This document shows positions 20,918 to 32,000 of a stretch of 64,000 nucleotides of DNA, piece by piece. Location of the stretch: assembly GCA_037783545.1 (NCBI GenBank), contig JBBELK010000164.1, positions 1,550,001 to 1,614,000 on the forward strand, written 5' to 3'. The notes beneath the pieces were generated by a model. The model saw only the letters and a program-made list of their open reading frames with translations, was not told the DNA's origin and searched no databases. Each line of letters begins with the position of its first letter. Position 1 is the first letter of the stretch. The DNA comes from Henricia sp. BOLD:AAB3569. Lineage: Eukaryota > Echinodermata > Asteroidea > Spinulosida > Echinasteridae. Made by a program: the position numbers and the translations under genes.

Positions 20918-23900
20918 CTAAAACTGATGGATCCGCAGAAGTACGAACGTGATCATCGACGGCAAGATGGCGGCTCCCATGCTCCGGGTTGTAACAGCGG
21001 CGCCATTCGAGCCATCGTCAAATATATCCTTGTAGTTCATACGGGAGCCGTTGTTTGGCGCGGGATCCAGGCCAAGAATATCGCAGATCATCGGGTAGAT
21101 GTTGACCTGTTGATGACGAAAAACAACCGGCGAAATGGTAAGTTTATTTGCACTATAGAGACGAGACATTTTACACTCATTTTCCTTAAGGGGATAGGTG
21201 CGGGTTGCCGGTCTCAACTCTCAAACCGAGTGTTTAAAACCGAGTGTTTAAAACCGACTCGGAACCTGATCATAGCCCGAGTTTTAGTATGGTATTTAAA
21301 CCAAGGTGTTGTGTGTTTGATTAGCTCATGAGTGCCTTAACAGTTGCGCGCTGAAGTTCTTACCGACTCAAAATGGCCGCTCCCGTATCCCTTCTTAAAG
21401 CTGGGTCCCTGTGCGTAGAAGATGGACCTCATTTCTGGATTTTGGTTGTCGTATCCGTGGTCGGACGCGAGGAAGTAACTGCTTTCCGTCTTTCGCTGAA
21501 AGTAGATTAAAATATATGTTTAGGAGGTTAAAGATATACGAGACAAACTAGACGAACCTCAATAAGCATAGATGATATGAAACATTCTATATATGCTTAA
21601 CCAGTTGTAGTGATTATAAATTCTTTACTGTTTCAACATGACTTACCGAGAAAAGGTACCAATTGGTGTCGACGTAGCCAAGTAGCTTCATGATTCTATC
21701 GCTGTTTGCATAGTGAAAGCGAACTGGAAAGTCCTCTTTCTTGTACACGTTAAGCTGAGGATGGGCGTTTACTAGAGCGTTGTAAACCTGCAATTTGAAA
21801 ACGGAAAAGCGGTAATTTCAGCACTGTATTACAGGTTGACTTTTTAACAAATGGTATAAAGTCTGGTATAAAACATAGATGTTCTTGAATTTATAAAAAT
21901 GCCCATCATAAATCGTTTCTTAGACTATTTACTTACCGTATCAAGCTTTCCTTCTACTGGTTCAATTTGGAACGTGTTGGCGTAGTCCAGAAGTCCCATC
22001 GCTATATCACTGGCGTTGATGTAATCGTACAACTCCACGTATCGACGTGTGTCAATGTTCACGTGGCCGTGGTCACTCGTGACGATGACGTCAAGCGTAT
22101 CAGCCAATCCCAACTCTTCCCTCTTCTGGAACAGATACGTTACAGCGGCGTCAGTTTCCCGGATCTTGGCCCGGGAGCTTTCGGCTCCAATCCCGTCGCC
22201 ATGTAACACGCTGTCTGGTTGGCCAGAGTACACCAATACGAGGTCCAAGTCGTCCTGTTTCAGCCAATCAAAGCCGATGTCTATCAGGCCGGTCAGCGGG
22301 TATTGGCCGAGCTGTTGCCAAGGAATGCCTGGGGAGTTCTTCGTGGGCCTCACGCCTTGGATGGCCACGTTCCCGCCCGGGTACTGAACCGTACCAGCCT
22401 ATGTCAGGCAAAACAAAAATGTATTACTGTATATTCAGACCCTTGCTTGGTTTTCGCTTTATTTGTTTATACTGGGCCAACTTTTGCTACTGCATGTATA
22501 ACCAAAAACGTGTTTTTGACGTCCAATTTAACCAATCACCACATTAGATCGCCATCAACAAAAGCAGATTTGGTTAAGGCTTTCCAGACGCTTGGTGGCA
22601 GCAAACAACCCAATCCTTTTCAGTCCAGACGCTTGGTGGCAGCAAACAACCCAACCCTTTTCAGTTGTTTGCCTGATATTGAGCATGCGCACTTTATAGG
22701 TTTAGCTTGAAAACGACGTAAACGCACCGAACTCTATTATACCGAGAGCTCACTGCGTAAACGATGGAAAATGGCCGATTTATTTGCTGCCACCAAGCGT
22801 TTCAAGTACTTTTGGTCACTGTACTTCTGGTCACTTTCGAAAAACAACCCGAACTATATACTTTTACATAAAATAAGAATCATACACATTTGGTAACGGG
22901 GTGGTTGCCTTGCAAAAGCAAAGCTACAATTATTACACCGATTCCAAATTAGATAAATCAAATACATTATACATAGGCGTGTTGGCTATACCTTTAACCC
23001 TTGCTTGATCGCTGTGACCCAAATGGGTTCCACACCAGGCGTGTTGAACCAATCCGTAATGTTCAGGGTTTCATAGAACGTTTTCGCTTTGTACCCCGTG
23101 GAGAGATTGTAGTATTTGTTGAACGTGATGCCGTGGCTCTCGGTGTACAATCCTGGAGAGAATGGAGTCGAGTAACCAGACGTGAAATTTACATGTCATA
23201 CAACCAACCAATGATCTTTTGTCAATGACGTCGAAGTCTAACCATTGGTTGAACCACTCATGAAGTCAGAATCACTCGGGCCAAGTCAGTTTTGGTCCCT
23301 GAACCCGATCTTGCGTCTAGACTTCAAAATATAAACTTTGCATGTCACACTTTGTTTACATGTGCGTTTGTCAATTGGTCTCATTGAAAGCAATCTCTAC
23401 CGAGCTCCCATAGGAAATCGCATTTCAAGTTGTAAACGGAGTGTGTTTAGGTTCGAAATAAATGTATTTTACTAGGTTTAATTGGGCGACTTTAGAATCG
23501 ATTTCGTTTCCATAAAAATCACGATTTCATTTGGAATCGATTTATTTTCAAAACAAATATTGGCGTTAGGAGTTTTTCAGGACTAGAAACATGTCTCGCA
23601 AACCCGACACAAAACCTTGTCTGAAATCATGTAATTTCTTTATTCATTAACATTCAGAATCACTTGGTACTTCCTGGTATCGATTCCCAAGATTATGGGA
23701 ATCGATTCCTCCAAAAGACGGATCTGGGTTTCGATTCTAATCGACTTCAAAGACTGGATTCACCCAAGCCTATTAAAGTATTATTCTATACCTGTAGCTA
23801 TGGTGTACATGCACGGCATGGACAGCGTAATGTAGGATGGTGTCAGCCACTCCGCTCTTACGCCCTCGTTTTCCATCGACTTTAATCCCGGAAGTGTCTC

Positions 23901-25187
23901 TCCGAAAAGGTCAGAGCGCATGCCATCTAGAAGAAGAAGCATGACCTTTGGCTTCGGTGACTTGGAGTCCTTTATAGTACAAAAACAAGGGAGGGGGAAT
24001 AGACTATAAGTCCATGGAGCACGACTTCAGTCTCAGTGTTTTCAAAGAAAAACTTAACTTTTCTCAATGCTAAAAATCATGTTTCTTCACCAAATTTAAA
24101 GGTAGTATTTGGGTCACTCATTTACAGTAAGTGTGACAATGTGACTGCCCTCTATCATGGTAGCTACGCATAAGGTATATTTGTTTTCATGAGTTGACAA
24201 GAAAAACCTTACTAAAAGTATTTCTAACAATGGTACCAAACACCACATTCATTTGTCCAAATAATGGTATTTTGTGTGAGAAATTAACGACCGAAGACTG
24301 TTTTACCATTCAACTCAACACAAAAGCCATGCTTGAATTTTTCAAGTTTTCTGAAGTATCTGCATCTTTGTGGCTGACATTTCTACAAGGTAGTTTTCTC
24401 GACCTATATATGCTAACAGTGGAAATCGCCGTTTTTAACAGTTTACCTTTAAACGTTCAGCATTATCATATCGTATTAGGAAGAATTCGTGGCTAGCGTG
24501 TATGTTATTTATACTAATGTTTTGTCGTGCAGCGAGCGCTGGTTACACTCCCCATGCATGCATTTTTTGTTATGTTTCTATGCGGATCAATATGGATTAA
24601 AGTTTCTGCCTAATTGCAGCTAAAGCGATTAATGAAATTTAAATAGACTTCTAAAGTGAAAACGTCACCCTTTGTGTGTTGCCAAGGTTATGATTGGGTC
24701 CAAACTAAAACCAGTGAACTGTTTCCCTACGCTTCATCAATGGAAGTTTCAGATTACCAGCGAATGCTTAGACCCAATCACCACTGCAACTGACGTCACG
24801 CTTTAGTAGTTTTTGTATCGATCGATTTCACTTCAACCATGTATGAAATAGGTGTTTGGAAATATTGCTCTACAGACACGGGCTTACAAACTCTGAGAAT
24901 TGGGGGTAAAAAGGTGTTGTGTTTGGTTAATAGCATACATTTTTATACATGGCTGCCTTTGGTTTGTGCAGCTCAGTGTAATTATCCAGGCGCGGTAGTT
25001 TTGGAACCATTTTCCGTAAAAATCAATGGTCACCGAAGTGAAAAATGGAAAGGAAACAGAAGTTTCGGAATTAAACATTTTGTACCGTATATACGCTACT
25101 TACTTTGGTCTTATCGGCAGCGGCGGGAACCAGTCCAAACATGAAGACTCCAATCGCAAAAACCACGTAAAATATTGAAGCCGTCAT
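20918..25187 (-). CDS. Ectonucleotide pyrophosphatase/phosphodiesterase, ENPP6/7-like (gene B)
   Basis: Seven exons on the minus strand: 25187-25104, 23969-23792, 23152-22992, 22398-21937, 21787-21647, 21495-21364 and 21106-20918, giving 448 aa with phases consistent. Signal peptide at 1-25. Metal-binding LLDGMR (D43), nucleophile Ser78 in YITLSMPCMYTIATG, PDSVLHGDG with the D-x3-H pair, VTSDHGH, and SDHGYDN near the C-terminus. The Lys normally just before the nucleophile (TKS in gene A) is Leu here. The last exon ends with a moderately hydrophobic tail (ILPSMITFVLL), compatible with GPI anchoring. One exon more than gene A: the large gene A exon is split here at 22992/22398. Near-identical in exon lengths and sequence to gene C. 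Confidence 0.9.
22583..22806. mobile_element. MITE with ACGCTTGGTGGCAGC termini, in ENPP B intron
   Basis: Starts with GACGCTTGGTGGCAGCAAAC (present twice in tandem, 37 bp apart) and ends with the complement TTGCTGCCACCAAGCGTTTC. The related element at 28865-28985 lies in the matching intron of gene C, so the insertion predates the B/C duplication. A third copy, broken by other DNA, is at about 32723-33525. Confidence 0.75.
24128..24180. repeat. Partial copy of the 35921-36064 MITE
   Basis: GTGTGACAATGTGACTGCCC and the following CTCTATCATGG, GCATAAGGTATA match the right half of the short MITE found in the Kelch gene. Confidence 0.55.
24644..24811. mobile_element. MITE with TAGACTACTAAAG termini, in ENPP B intron 1
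   Basis: About 168 bp with inverted ends TAGACTTCTAAAGTG and CACGCTTTAGTAGT, each followed inward by ACGTCA. Related copies lie at 27453-27617 (gene C, same intron) and 40657-40822. Confidence 0.75.
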
Positions 25188-27052
25188 CTTGTTGGAAAAT
25201 GAAGATCAGCTGTAAAATTAATTATATACGTTTAAATAAAAGTAGCAATAAATGCAATCCAAACTGCATGTACATGTATAATTTTATGGACCAAGGAAAC
25301 CGTATAGTTTGCAATAGGCAACGCCATTTTTGATTTTCATGTACTTTTAAGAAACGACATTAATATACATGTATATAGGTAGGCCTATATGTTGAGCAAA
25401 TATGTCGTTTATGTAATACATGTCGTTACCGACGTAAACCGAATTTTAGCACTTAGCATCTTTGAAGTACATGTAGATCTAGGCATATGGTACGTGGTGG
25501 TCACCCAATATTATGGAAAGATTTGAGTAGCATAGTTTCTGCTTCTGCTAGATACTGCAACAATCTCCTCACAGGGATATTCAAGTTGAAGACGCAAGGT
25601 GATTGGCAGATAAACTTAATAGTATCCCCCTTATTTAACGATGACAGGTTGATTATTTCTTCAAAACGCACGTGCAAAACATACGAGACTGGTTGAATTC
25701 TTTTTAAATGTTAATTCCAAATAAAACCCTCAATTGTCTTCACTCGTAAATTTTGGGGTTTCCATCTGATAGATGAAAAAATGGGGGTAAATAGTTACTA
25801 ATACCCTTTGCTTTTTCAGTGACCGTATTTTTCTTAACCGCACCCACAATCACAAACTTAATTTCAGATCCCTAAACTCTCTTTGACCAACTTTGATACC
25901 AATTTCTACATCTTATTCGATCGATCGACTCCACTTCAAAGTCAAAAAAATATGAAAACCACATGAAAATGTACATCCTTACCTCGGTTCAATGCAGCGT
26001 GGATTTCCGTTCAAGGCAGAAGTTGACGCTTCCGTGTAGAAATTAGTTTATACCAAGTTGTCTGTGGTATTTCACAAACCATCATAGCATGATAATATAC
26101 AAATGAAGCGCAGCCTGATACATTTACATAACACTACATTCCGGAGTTCTATTGACCGAAATAAATGTATCATGAATTGAATTAAATTGGCGCGTCATTT
26201 TGTTATAAAAGGTATAGATGTGGCTTAGTACTCCCAAGGACAGACTTTTTTATGTAACTGGATTTCATAACAGGCTCCGCTCAATGGCTTTGGCTAAGTT
26301 CCTTGCCCTTTCGTGGCAGAATGGTGAATTACGAATAATGTTGTATGTAGATCAGGGGGCATCAGGAAAAATAATTATATCAGGTGGGGGACGGGTGGTT
26401 CTGCTTCAACAAAGGTGGTTGGTACATGAGTAAAATGGAAATGCACAATAGCAGTGAATTATGTGACATTTCACTTTACACCCATCCCCATATTCAGCTG
26501 TGCTGCACATCCCCCAATTGCTTAATCGTAGCAAATGACACATCATTGTAACGAGGAACAACGGGGCTTTCCGGTGATACCAAGTTCAAAATGACTTGGT
26601 AACAAGAGAGAAATTGTCAGTCAAACTTGTGTTCCCGAACCTTTTTTGAGGAGTTTCATACACATAAATTACATCCCTGAGTCTTCTTTTGTTTCGACCA
26701 CCATACTTCAAAAATGCTAATTTTTAAAACAATTACCATTTTTGAGTGAAGGTGGTTTAGCTTAGTTTAAGGAGAATGAATGTTAATTCGGATTAATTTT
26801 GATTTACCAATTAGCATTTTAGACGTATGGTTAACTAGTAACTGCATTGCCAGCTTTTTTATATTTATGTAAACGCTTTTACTATAGTCAAACAAACGTC
26901 TGTTATCGTGGTTTCATAAAAGACCGTGAAAACAAAAGACATCGCTAGTGTACCGTTTCCATGCATGCTTCATTCACGTGTGTTCATCATTTGGACTACT
27001 TTGTCACTTTTACTAGACGTATTTTCGCAACTTAGTTTCCAATTTGAAGAAA
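25188..27052. promoter_or_regulatory. Head-to-head interval between ENPP B and ENPP C
   Basis: The start codons of B (minus) and C (plus) face away from each other across 1.87 kb. The first exons are near-identical (signal peptides differ at a few residues), so the flanking promoters are expected to be inverted copies. No other gene is seen. I could not identify a TATA box or a CpG-rich block by eye. Confidence 0.4.
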
Positions 27053-30000
27053 ATGACAACTTCAATATTTTACGTGTTGTTTACGATTGGGGTTTGCATA
27101 GTTGGACTGGTTCCCGCCGCTCCCGATAAGACCAAAGTAAGTACTATCACCAATATAGGCCTATATACAATGGACAAATATACAATATCTGCTGGATATG
27201 CGACAATTAGAGCAATTCGAAAAACACCACACGCGCGGGTGGATATTTTGAAATCCACCTGCATTATACCAAATGTTTGATATGCTTTGGTGTGAATAAT
27301 TATAATAATGCCCTTACATGCAGCAGTGTTGTATTGTGGCGTAAATGCGTAGCCAGAAAAACTGCTTATCCGTCCAAATAAATATCAGTTGTAGAATGTA
27401 TAAATATTTGTATGAAGAACTAATACATCACAACGTATCTAAATGGCGGTAATAGACTACTAAAGTGAAAACGTCACCCTTTGTGTGTTGCCATGTTTTT
27501 TGGTCTACACTAAAACCAGTGAACTGTTTCCCTGCGCTATACCAATGGACGTTTCAGATTACCAGCGAATGTTTAGACCCAAAAACCATGGCAACCGACG
27601 TCACACTTTAGTATCTATGCTGGACGGTACTAATCTAGGTTTTCCCCCTAGGCTACAAGGGGCTTGTTGTCGCCAAAGCCAAAGGTCATGCTTCTTCCAC
27701 TAGATGGCATGCGCTCTGACCTTTTCGGAGAGTCACTTCCGGGATTGAAGTCTATGGAAAATGAGGGCGTGAGAGCGGAATGGCTGACACCTTCCTACTA
27801 CACGCTATCCATGCCGTGCATGTACACCATAGCTACATGCAGGTATAATACACAGTGACGTCACACTTTGTCTACATGTATGTTTATCTACGAGTTTGGT
27901 AGAGCTTGTCTAAACTACAGAAAAGCGCACATTTAGCCTCTGTCATGTGACTCAAGCGTGACGTGTGCGCAGGCGCCTCGAGGACCTAGAGCGGACAATG
28001 GAACAAAAGGTTGAGCATTTGTGTTCGGCCGCCATATTGACAATTGTCCGCTTTAGGCGATCACGCTTTGAGTGTGTCACAGAGGTTAAATATAAACGAA
28101 ATGTCACTATGAGCAAAAACATGTACATGTTCATTGTAACCCCATTGTTAGTAACAATGATGTGTGCCCAATTTCCATTGTTAGATGTTCATAGTGTGTT
28201 ACGTGCGCTACAATATGGGCTAACTTTTTGCTATACGGTATATAGAAAGATACGTGATTCTGTTATCAATGCCCCAATAACCCAAAAAGATGGGGCTTGG
28301 CTAGAGGCCCACATTTCCCAGGGTATAGGTCTGGCTGGTGAGTAAACTTATCATCGGTTACTGTACAAGCCCTATCAAGGGATTCAACTGTGAATTTACA
28401 GCAAAAATAGCCCAAAGGTGTTATAGTAATTTAAAAAGTGCTTCCCGAAAGCACTTTGTGGAGGCTGGGAAGCCTTTAAACTTGTTAATTAAGGTCGCGA
28501 AACCTCAACTTTTGTACGTTATACGTCTGGTTACTTGACTCCTTTCATTTTCAAACACCAGGACTGTACACCGAGAGCCATGGAGTCACCTTCAACAGGT
28601 ATTACAACCTTTCTACAGGGTACAAAGCGAAAACGTTATATGAAACCCTGAACATTACGGATTGGTTCAACACGCCTGGTGTGGAACCCATTTGGGTCAC
28701 AGCGATCAAGCAAGGATTAAAGGTAGCCAAAACTTGAACTGCACTTCATTTTGTGTCCATGTCTGACTTGACCTTGGCCTAATTTATGTAAAAGTATATG
28801 TAATGCCATTTTGTGACATGAATGACCACAGAACATGTTTGTGACGTTATGGAATGGACGACTTAAAACCCTTGGTGGCAGCAAACAAAACCGGTCTTTG
28901 TCCATTGTTGACGTCAGGTAAAATGCGCATGCTCAATATGGCCCTTACAACGAAAAAGGAAAAGTTGTTTGCTGCCACCACGTGTGTCAAAGGTTTTCCT
29001 TATCCAAATCAACTTTGGTTGACATCGGTCAATGGTGATGATTGGTGTAACTGGCGTTTGCGTCAGAAGCATACTTTTGGTTGTATAGTCCTATGTACAT
29101 GTAGTAGCAAAAGTCGCCCCATGCAGTATAAGGTCTATATGCAAAGCAACGCTTAAAGTTGGCAGTGGTCTAACATGTTGAATTCAATAACATTTGGTTT
29201 TGCCTGACCTAGGCTGGTACGGTTCAGTACCCGGGCGGGAACGTGGCTATCCAAGGCGTGAGGCCCACGAAGAACTCCCCAGGCGTTCCTTGGCAACAGC
29301 TCAGCCAATACCCGCTGACCGGCCTGATAGACATCGGCTTTGATTGGCTGAAACATGACGATATGGACCTCATACTGGTGTACTCCGGCGAACCGGACAA
29401 CACTTTGCACTTTCATGGAATAGGAGCAAAAAGCTCCCGGGCCAAGATCCTGGAGATCGACGCCGCTGTGACGTATCTGTTCCAAAAGAGGGAAGAGCTG
29501 GGATTGGCTGATACGCTTGACGTCATCGTCACGAGTGACCACGGCATGGTGGACATGGACACACGTCGATACGTGGAGTTGTACGATTACATAAACGCTA
29601 GTGATGTAGCCATGGGAATTTTTAATTACGGGAACATGTTCCAGATTGAACCAGTTGAAGGCAAGCTTGATACGGTAAGTATAGGAAAAGAATTAATTTT
29701 AATTTAAAGGCCCTGTAGATGATCTGTTTTTGAGCGATTCTGCGAATAAAACCATTATAAATCATAAGAAAGACATCAACAAACTCATCCGAAGAAATCT
29801 CAGCTTTGTCAAATGTACCACGTTTAAAAAACCCCATGAAAATCCATATGCATTTTCCTGGCCTTGGCGGGGCGTTTCAAATATTCGTTCTCAGTTGATC
29901 GGGTACTATATGTGGCTTGCGTCATGCACTCTGTGGCGCACATACTGCGTGTGCGCGCGATCCATAAAAATGCATCGCGTTGGATCACACGCACACAGTA

Positions 30001-31447
30001 CACAGCGCCCATGCATTTTGGACCGCGTAGATGCGAACCAAAAATAAGTAAATCGTTTGCAAACGATCTAAATAATTTCATCTTTACGGATTATTTTCTG
30101 GTAAAATTATATCATTTTGAGCGAAAACCTTTTATTGGGAAGTTGCTATTAATTCAATCTTTACTCTCATAACTTTTCCCCTGTAAACTCGTCGATTACT
30201 TTTTGGGGTCATTGCAAATGATCCACTGGGCCTTTAACGCGTACAAAAAAATCTTGATTTAGGTTGACATTAACTTTCGCGCCGTTTGTGATCCAGCTTT
30301 GTGTGCGTGCGCGTCGCGCGTATTTGCTGCACGCCCAACGCGCTTTATCGCACCATACCAGTGGTGTGTGGACTTTGGTAAGCACGAAATATGCATTTAC
30401 AACAGAACTAACGTGTGTTTTAGACCATATGCCTACTTGTAATAATTTAAAAGGCAATTCTTTTTTAAAGGTCAACCTGTAATACAATGCTGAATTTACC
30501 ATTTATCGCTTTCAAATTGCAGGTTTACAACGCACTAGTAAACGCCCATCCTCAGCTTAACGTGTACAAGAAAGAGGACTTTCCAGTTCGCTTTCACTAT
30601 GCAAACAGCGATAGAATCATGAAGCTACTTGGCTACGTCGACTCCAATTCCTACATTTTCTCCGTAAGTTTAACTTAAAACAGTATAAAGAATTATAAGT
30701 ACTACAACTGGCCAAGTATAGATTGTTAGCAAATTGAGACTCGTCTGGTTTGTCTCATATATATATATATTTTTAAATCTCCTTTCAGCGAAAAACAGAA
30801 AACGGTAAATACTACACATCCAATCATGGGTACGACAACGAACGTCCAGAAATGAGGGCCATCTTCTACGCACAGGGACCCAGCTTTAAGAAGGGGTACC
30901 GGAGAGGTCATTTTGAGTCGGTAAGAATTGCAACGCACAATTGTTAAGGCACTCATGAGCTAATCAAACACACAGCACCTTGGTATAAATACCATACTAA
31001 TTCTTCATAATATGACGTGAATACCCATTTACTCCTGGGTGGTGGAGAGAGGCAATTTATGGCGAAGTGCTTTGCCCAAGGGTACATGCACCATGGCACG
31101 GCTCGGATTAAACTACAACGTGGGCTTAAACAAGTCTTGCGTACAATTTACCAGACCGCTTGGACACATTACTGCATACTTTATGACTCCTGGAATAAGA
31201 CAAATACAAGCAGTTCTAGGTAATCTAAGTACTTAAATTTTGCAGTATTTTTTTTCGTACATTTTTAGAACACCCTGTACATATCTCTGAACTTAACATT
31301 TTGAGTGTTGTTTTTCGTCATCAACAGGTCAACATCTACCCGATGATCTGCGATATTCTCGGCCTGGAACCGGCACCAAACAACGGCTCTCGTGAGAACT
31401 ACAAGGATATCTTTGAGGATAGCTTGAAAGGCGCCGCTACTACATAG
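27053..31447 (+). CDS. ENPP6/7-like gene C, inverted copy of B, with a 4-bp frameshift (possible pseudogene)
   Basis: Seven exons on the plus strand: 27053-27136, 27652-27842, 28562-28722, 29213-29674, 30523-30663, 30789-30920 and 31328-31447. Exons 3 to 6 have exactly the same lengths as in gene B. All active-site motifs are present: LPLDGMR, YYTLSMPCMYTIAT with the nucleophile Ser, PDNTLHFHG, VTSDHGM and SNHGYDN. Against gene B there are four extra bases (TGCA) just before the exon 2 donor, after the codons for TIAT. Spliced at the evident AG-GTATAA donor, exon 3 is thrown out of frame and soon meets a stop. A rescue GC donor would create a stop at the junction. The last exon stops 23 codons earlier than in B and lacks the hydrophobic tail, so an intact product would be secreted rather than anchored. 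A polyadenylation signal lies at 31509. Confidence 0.8.
27453..27617. mobile_element. MITE with TAGACTACTAAAG termini, in ENPP C intron 1
   Basis: Same family as 24644-24811. Begins TAGACTACTAAAGTG and ends CACACTTTAGTATCTA, only 34 bases before exon 2. It lies in the intron that corresponds to the host intron in gene B. Confidence 0.75.
28865..28985. mobile_element. MITE with CTTGGTGGCAGC termini, in ENPP C intron 3
   Basis: Inverted ends CCTTGGTGGCAGCAAACAAA and TTGTTTGCTGCCACCACG surround about 80 bp. It lies in the same intron as the related element in gene B (22583-22806). Confidence 0.7.
29708..30233. mobile_element. TTAA-flanked MITE, family 3-like, in ENPP C intron 4
   Basis: A 526-bp element between TTAA at 29704-29707 and 30234-30237. 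Ends AGGCCCTGTAGATGATC and the complement of AGGCCCAGTGGATCATTTGC. Interior includes a CGCATACTGCGTGTGCGCGC-type GC-rich palindromic stretch. It is absent from the matching intron of gene B, so it inserted after the B/C duplication. Confidence 0.8.
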
Positions 31448-31508
31448 GTTGGAGCATAAGCGCCACAAACCTCTGCCTGACCACGTTGGCAGTTAATTCA
31501 AAGTTTTC

Positions 31509-31514
31509 AATAAA
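31509..31514 (+). other. Polyadenylation signal of ENPP C
   Basis: AATAAA 62 bases after the stop codon of gene C, a normal distance for a short 3' UTR. Confidence 0.65.
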
Positions 31515-32000
31515 GTTTCAAAATGTTACTCTTGCATTGAAATGTTTGCACTACATCTCATCATGTTGGTCGTTGGCAATGCATAGTTCCGAGATTGCCC
31601 AGTTAACACCGCCCCTTAGATACTGTTGATATGTGCTCACAAGCCGTCGCAAAAAAAATCGCGACACAACGTACAAAGCAACGGGACTCGGCATGGAAAG
31701 CACAGATTCATTGAAGAAAACTCAAAGGTATTTATGTTTTAGGGTCGACAGTTACCATAGCACACACTGAGCGAGGGGCTAGTAATACAGGAATGACATA
31801 TTCCTAAAAATGCGCTTTCCTACCTTTGAACAGCGAAGCGCCCGACATTGAAACCAAAATTCACCCGGTCACTGGCGCATACAACATACAAACTGTATGG
31901 GCAGAAAATCGCGTGACCTATGTGAGCGCTGTCTACTAGCTCTGTTGTGATTGGTCGGCGGGATCGGCTTGATTGACAGGTCGGAACTATGCATCGTGGG
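31515..32000. other. Convergent 3' interval between ENPP C and the Kelch gene
   Basis: No gene seen. GCATAGTTCCGA near 31582 and TCGGAACTATGCAT near 31981 form widely spaced inverted ends, so a further decayed TIR element may fill this gap. Confidence 0.4.
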
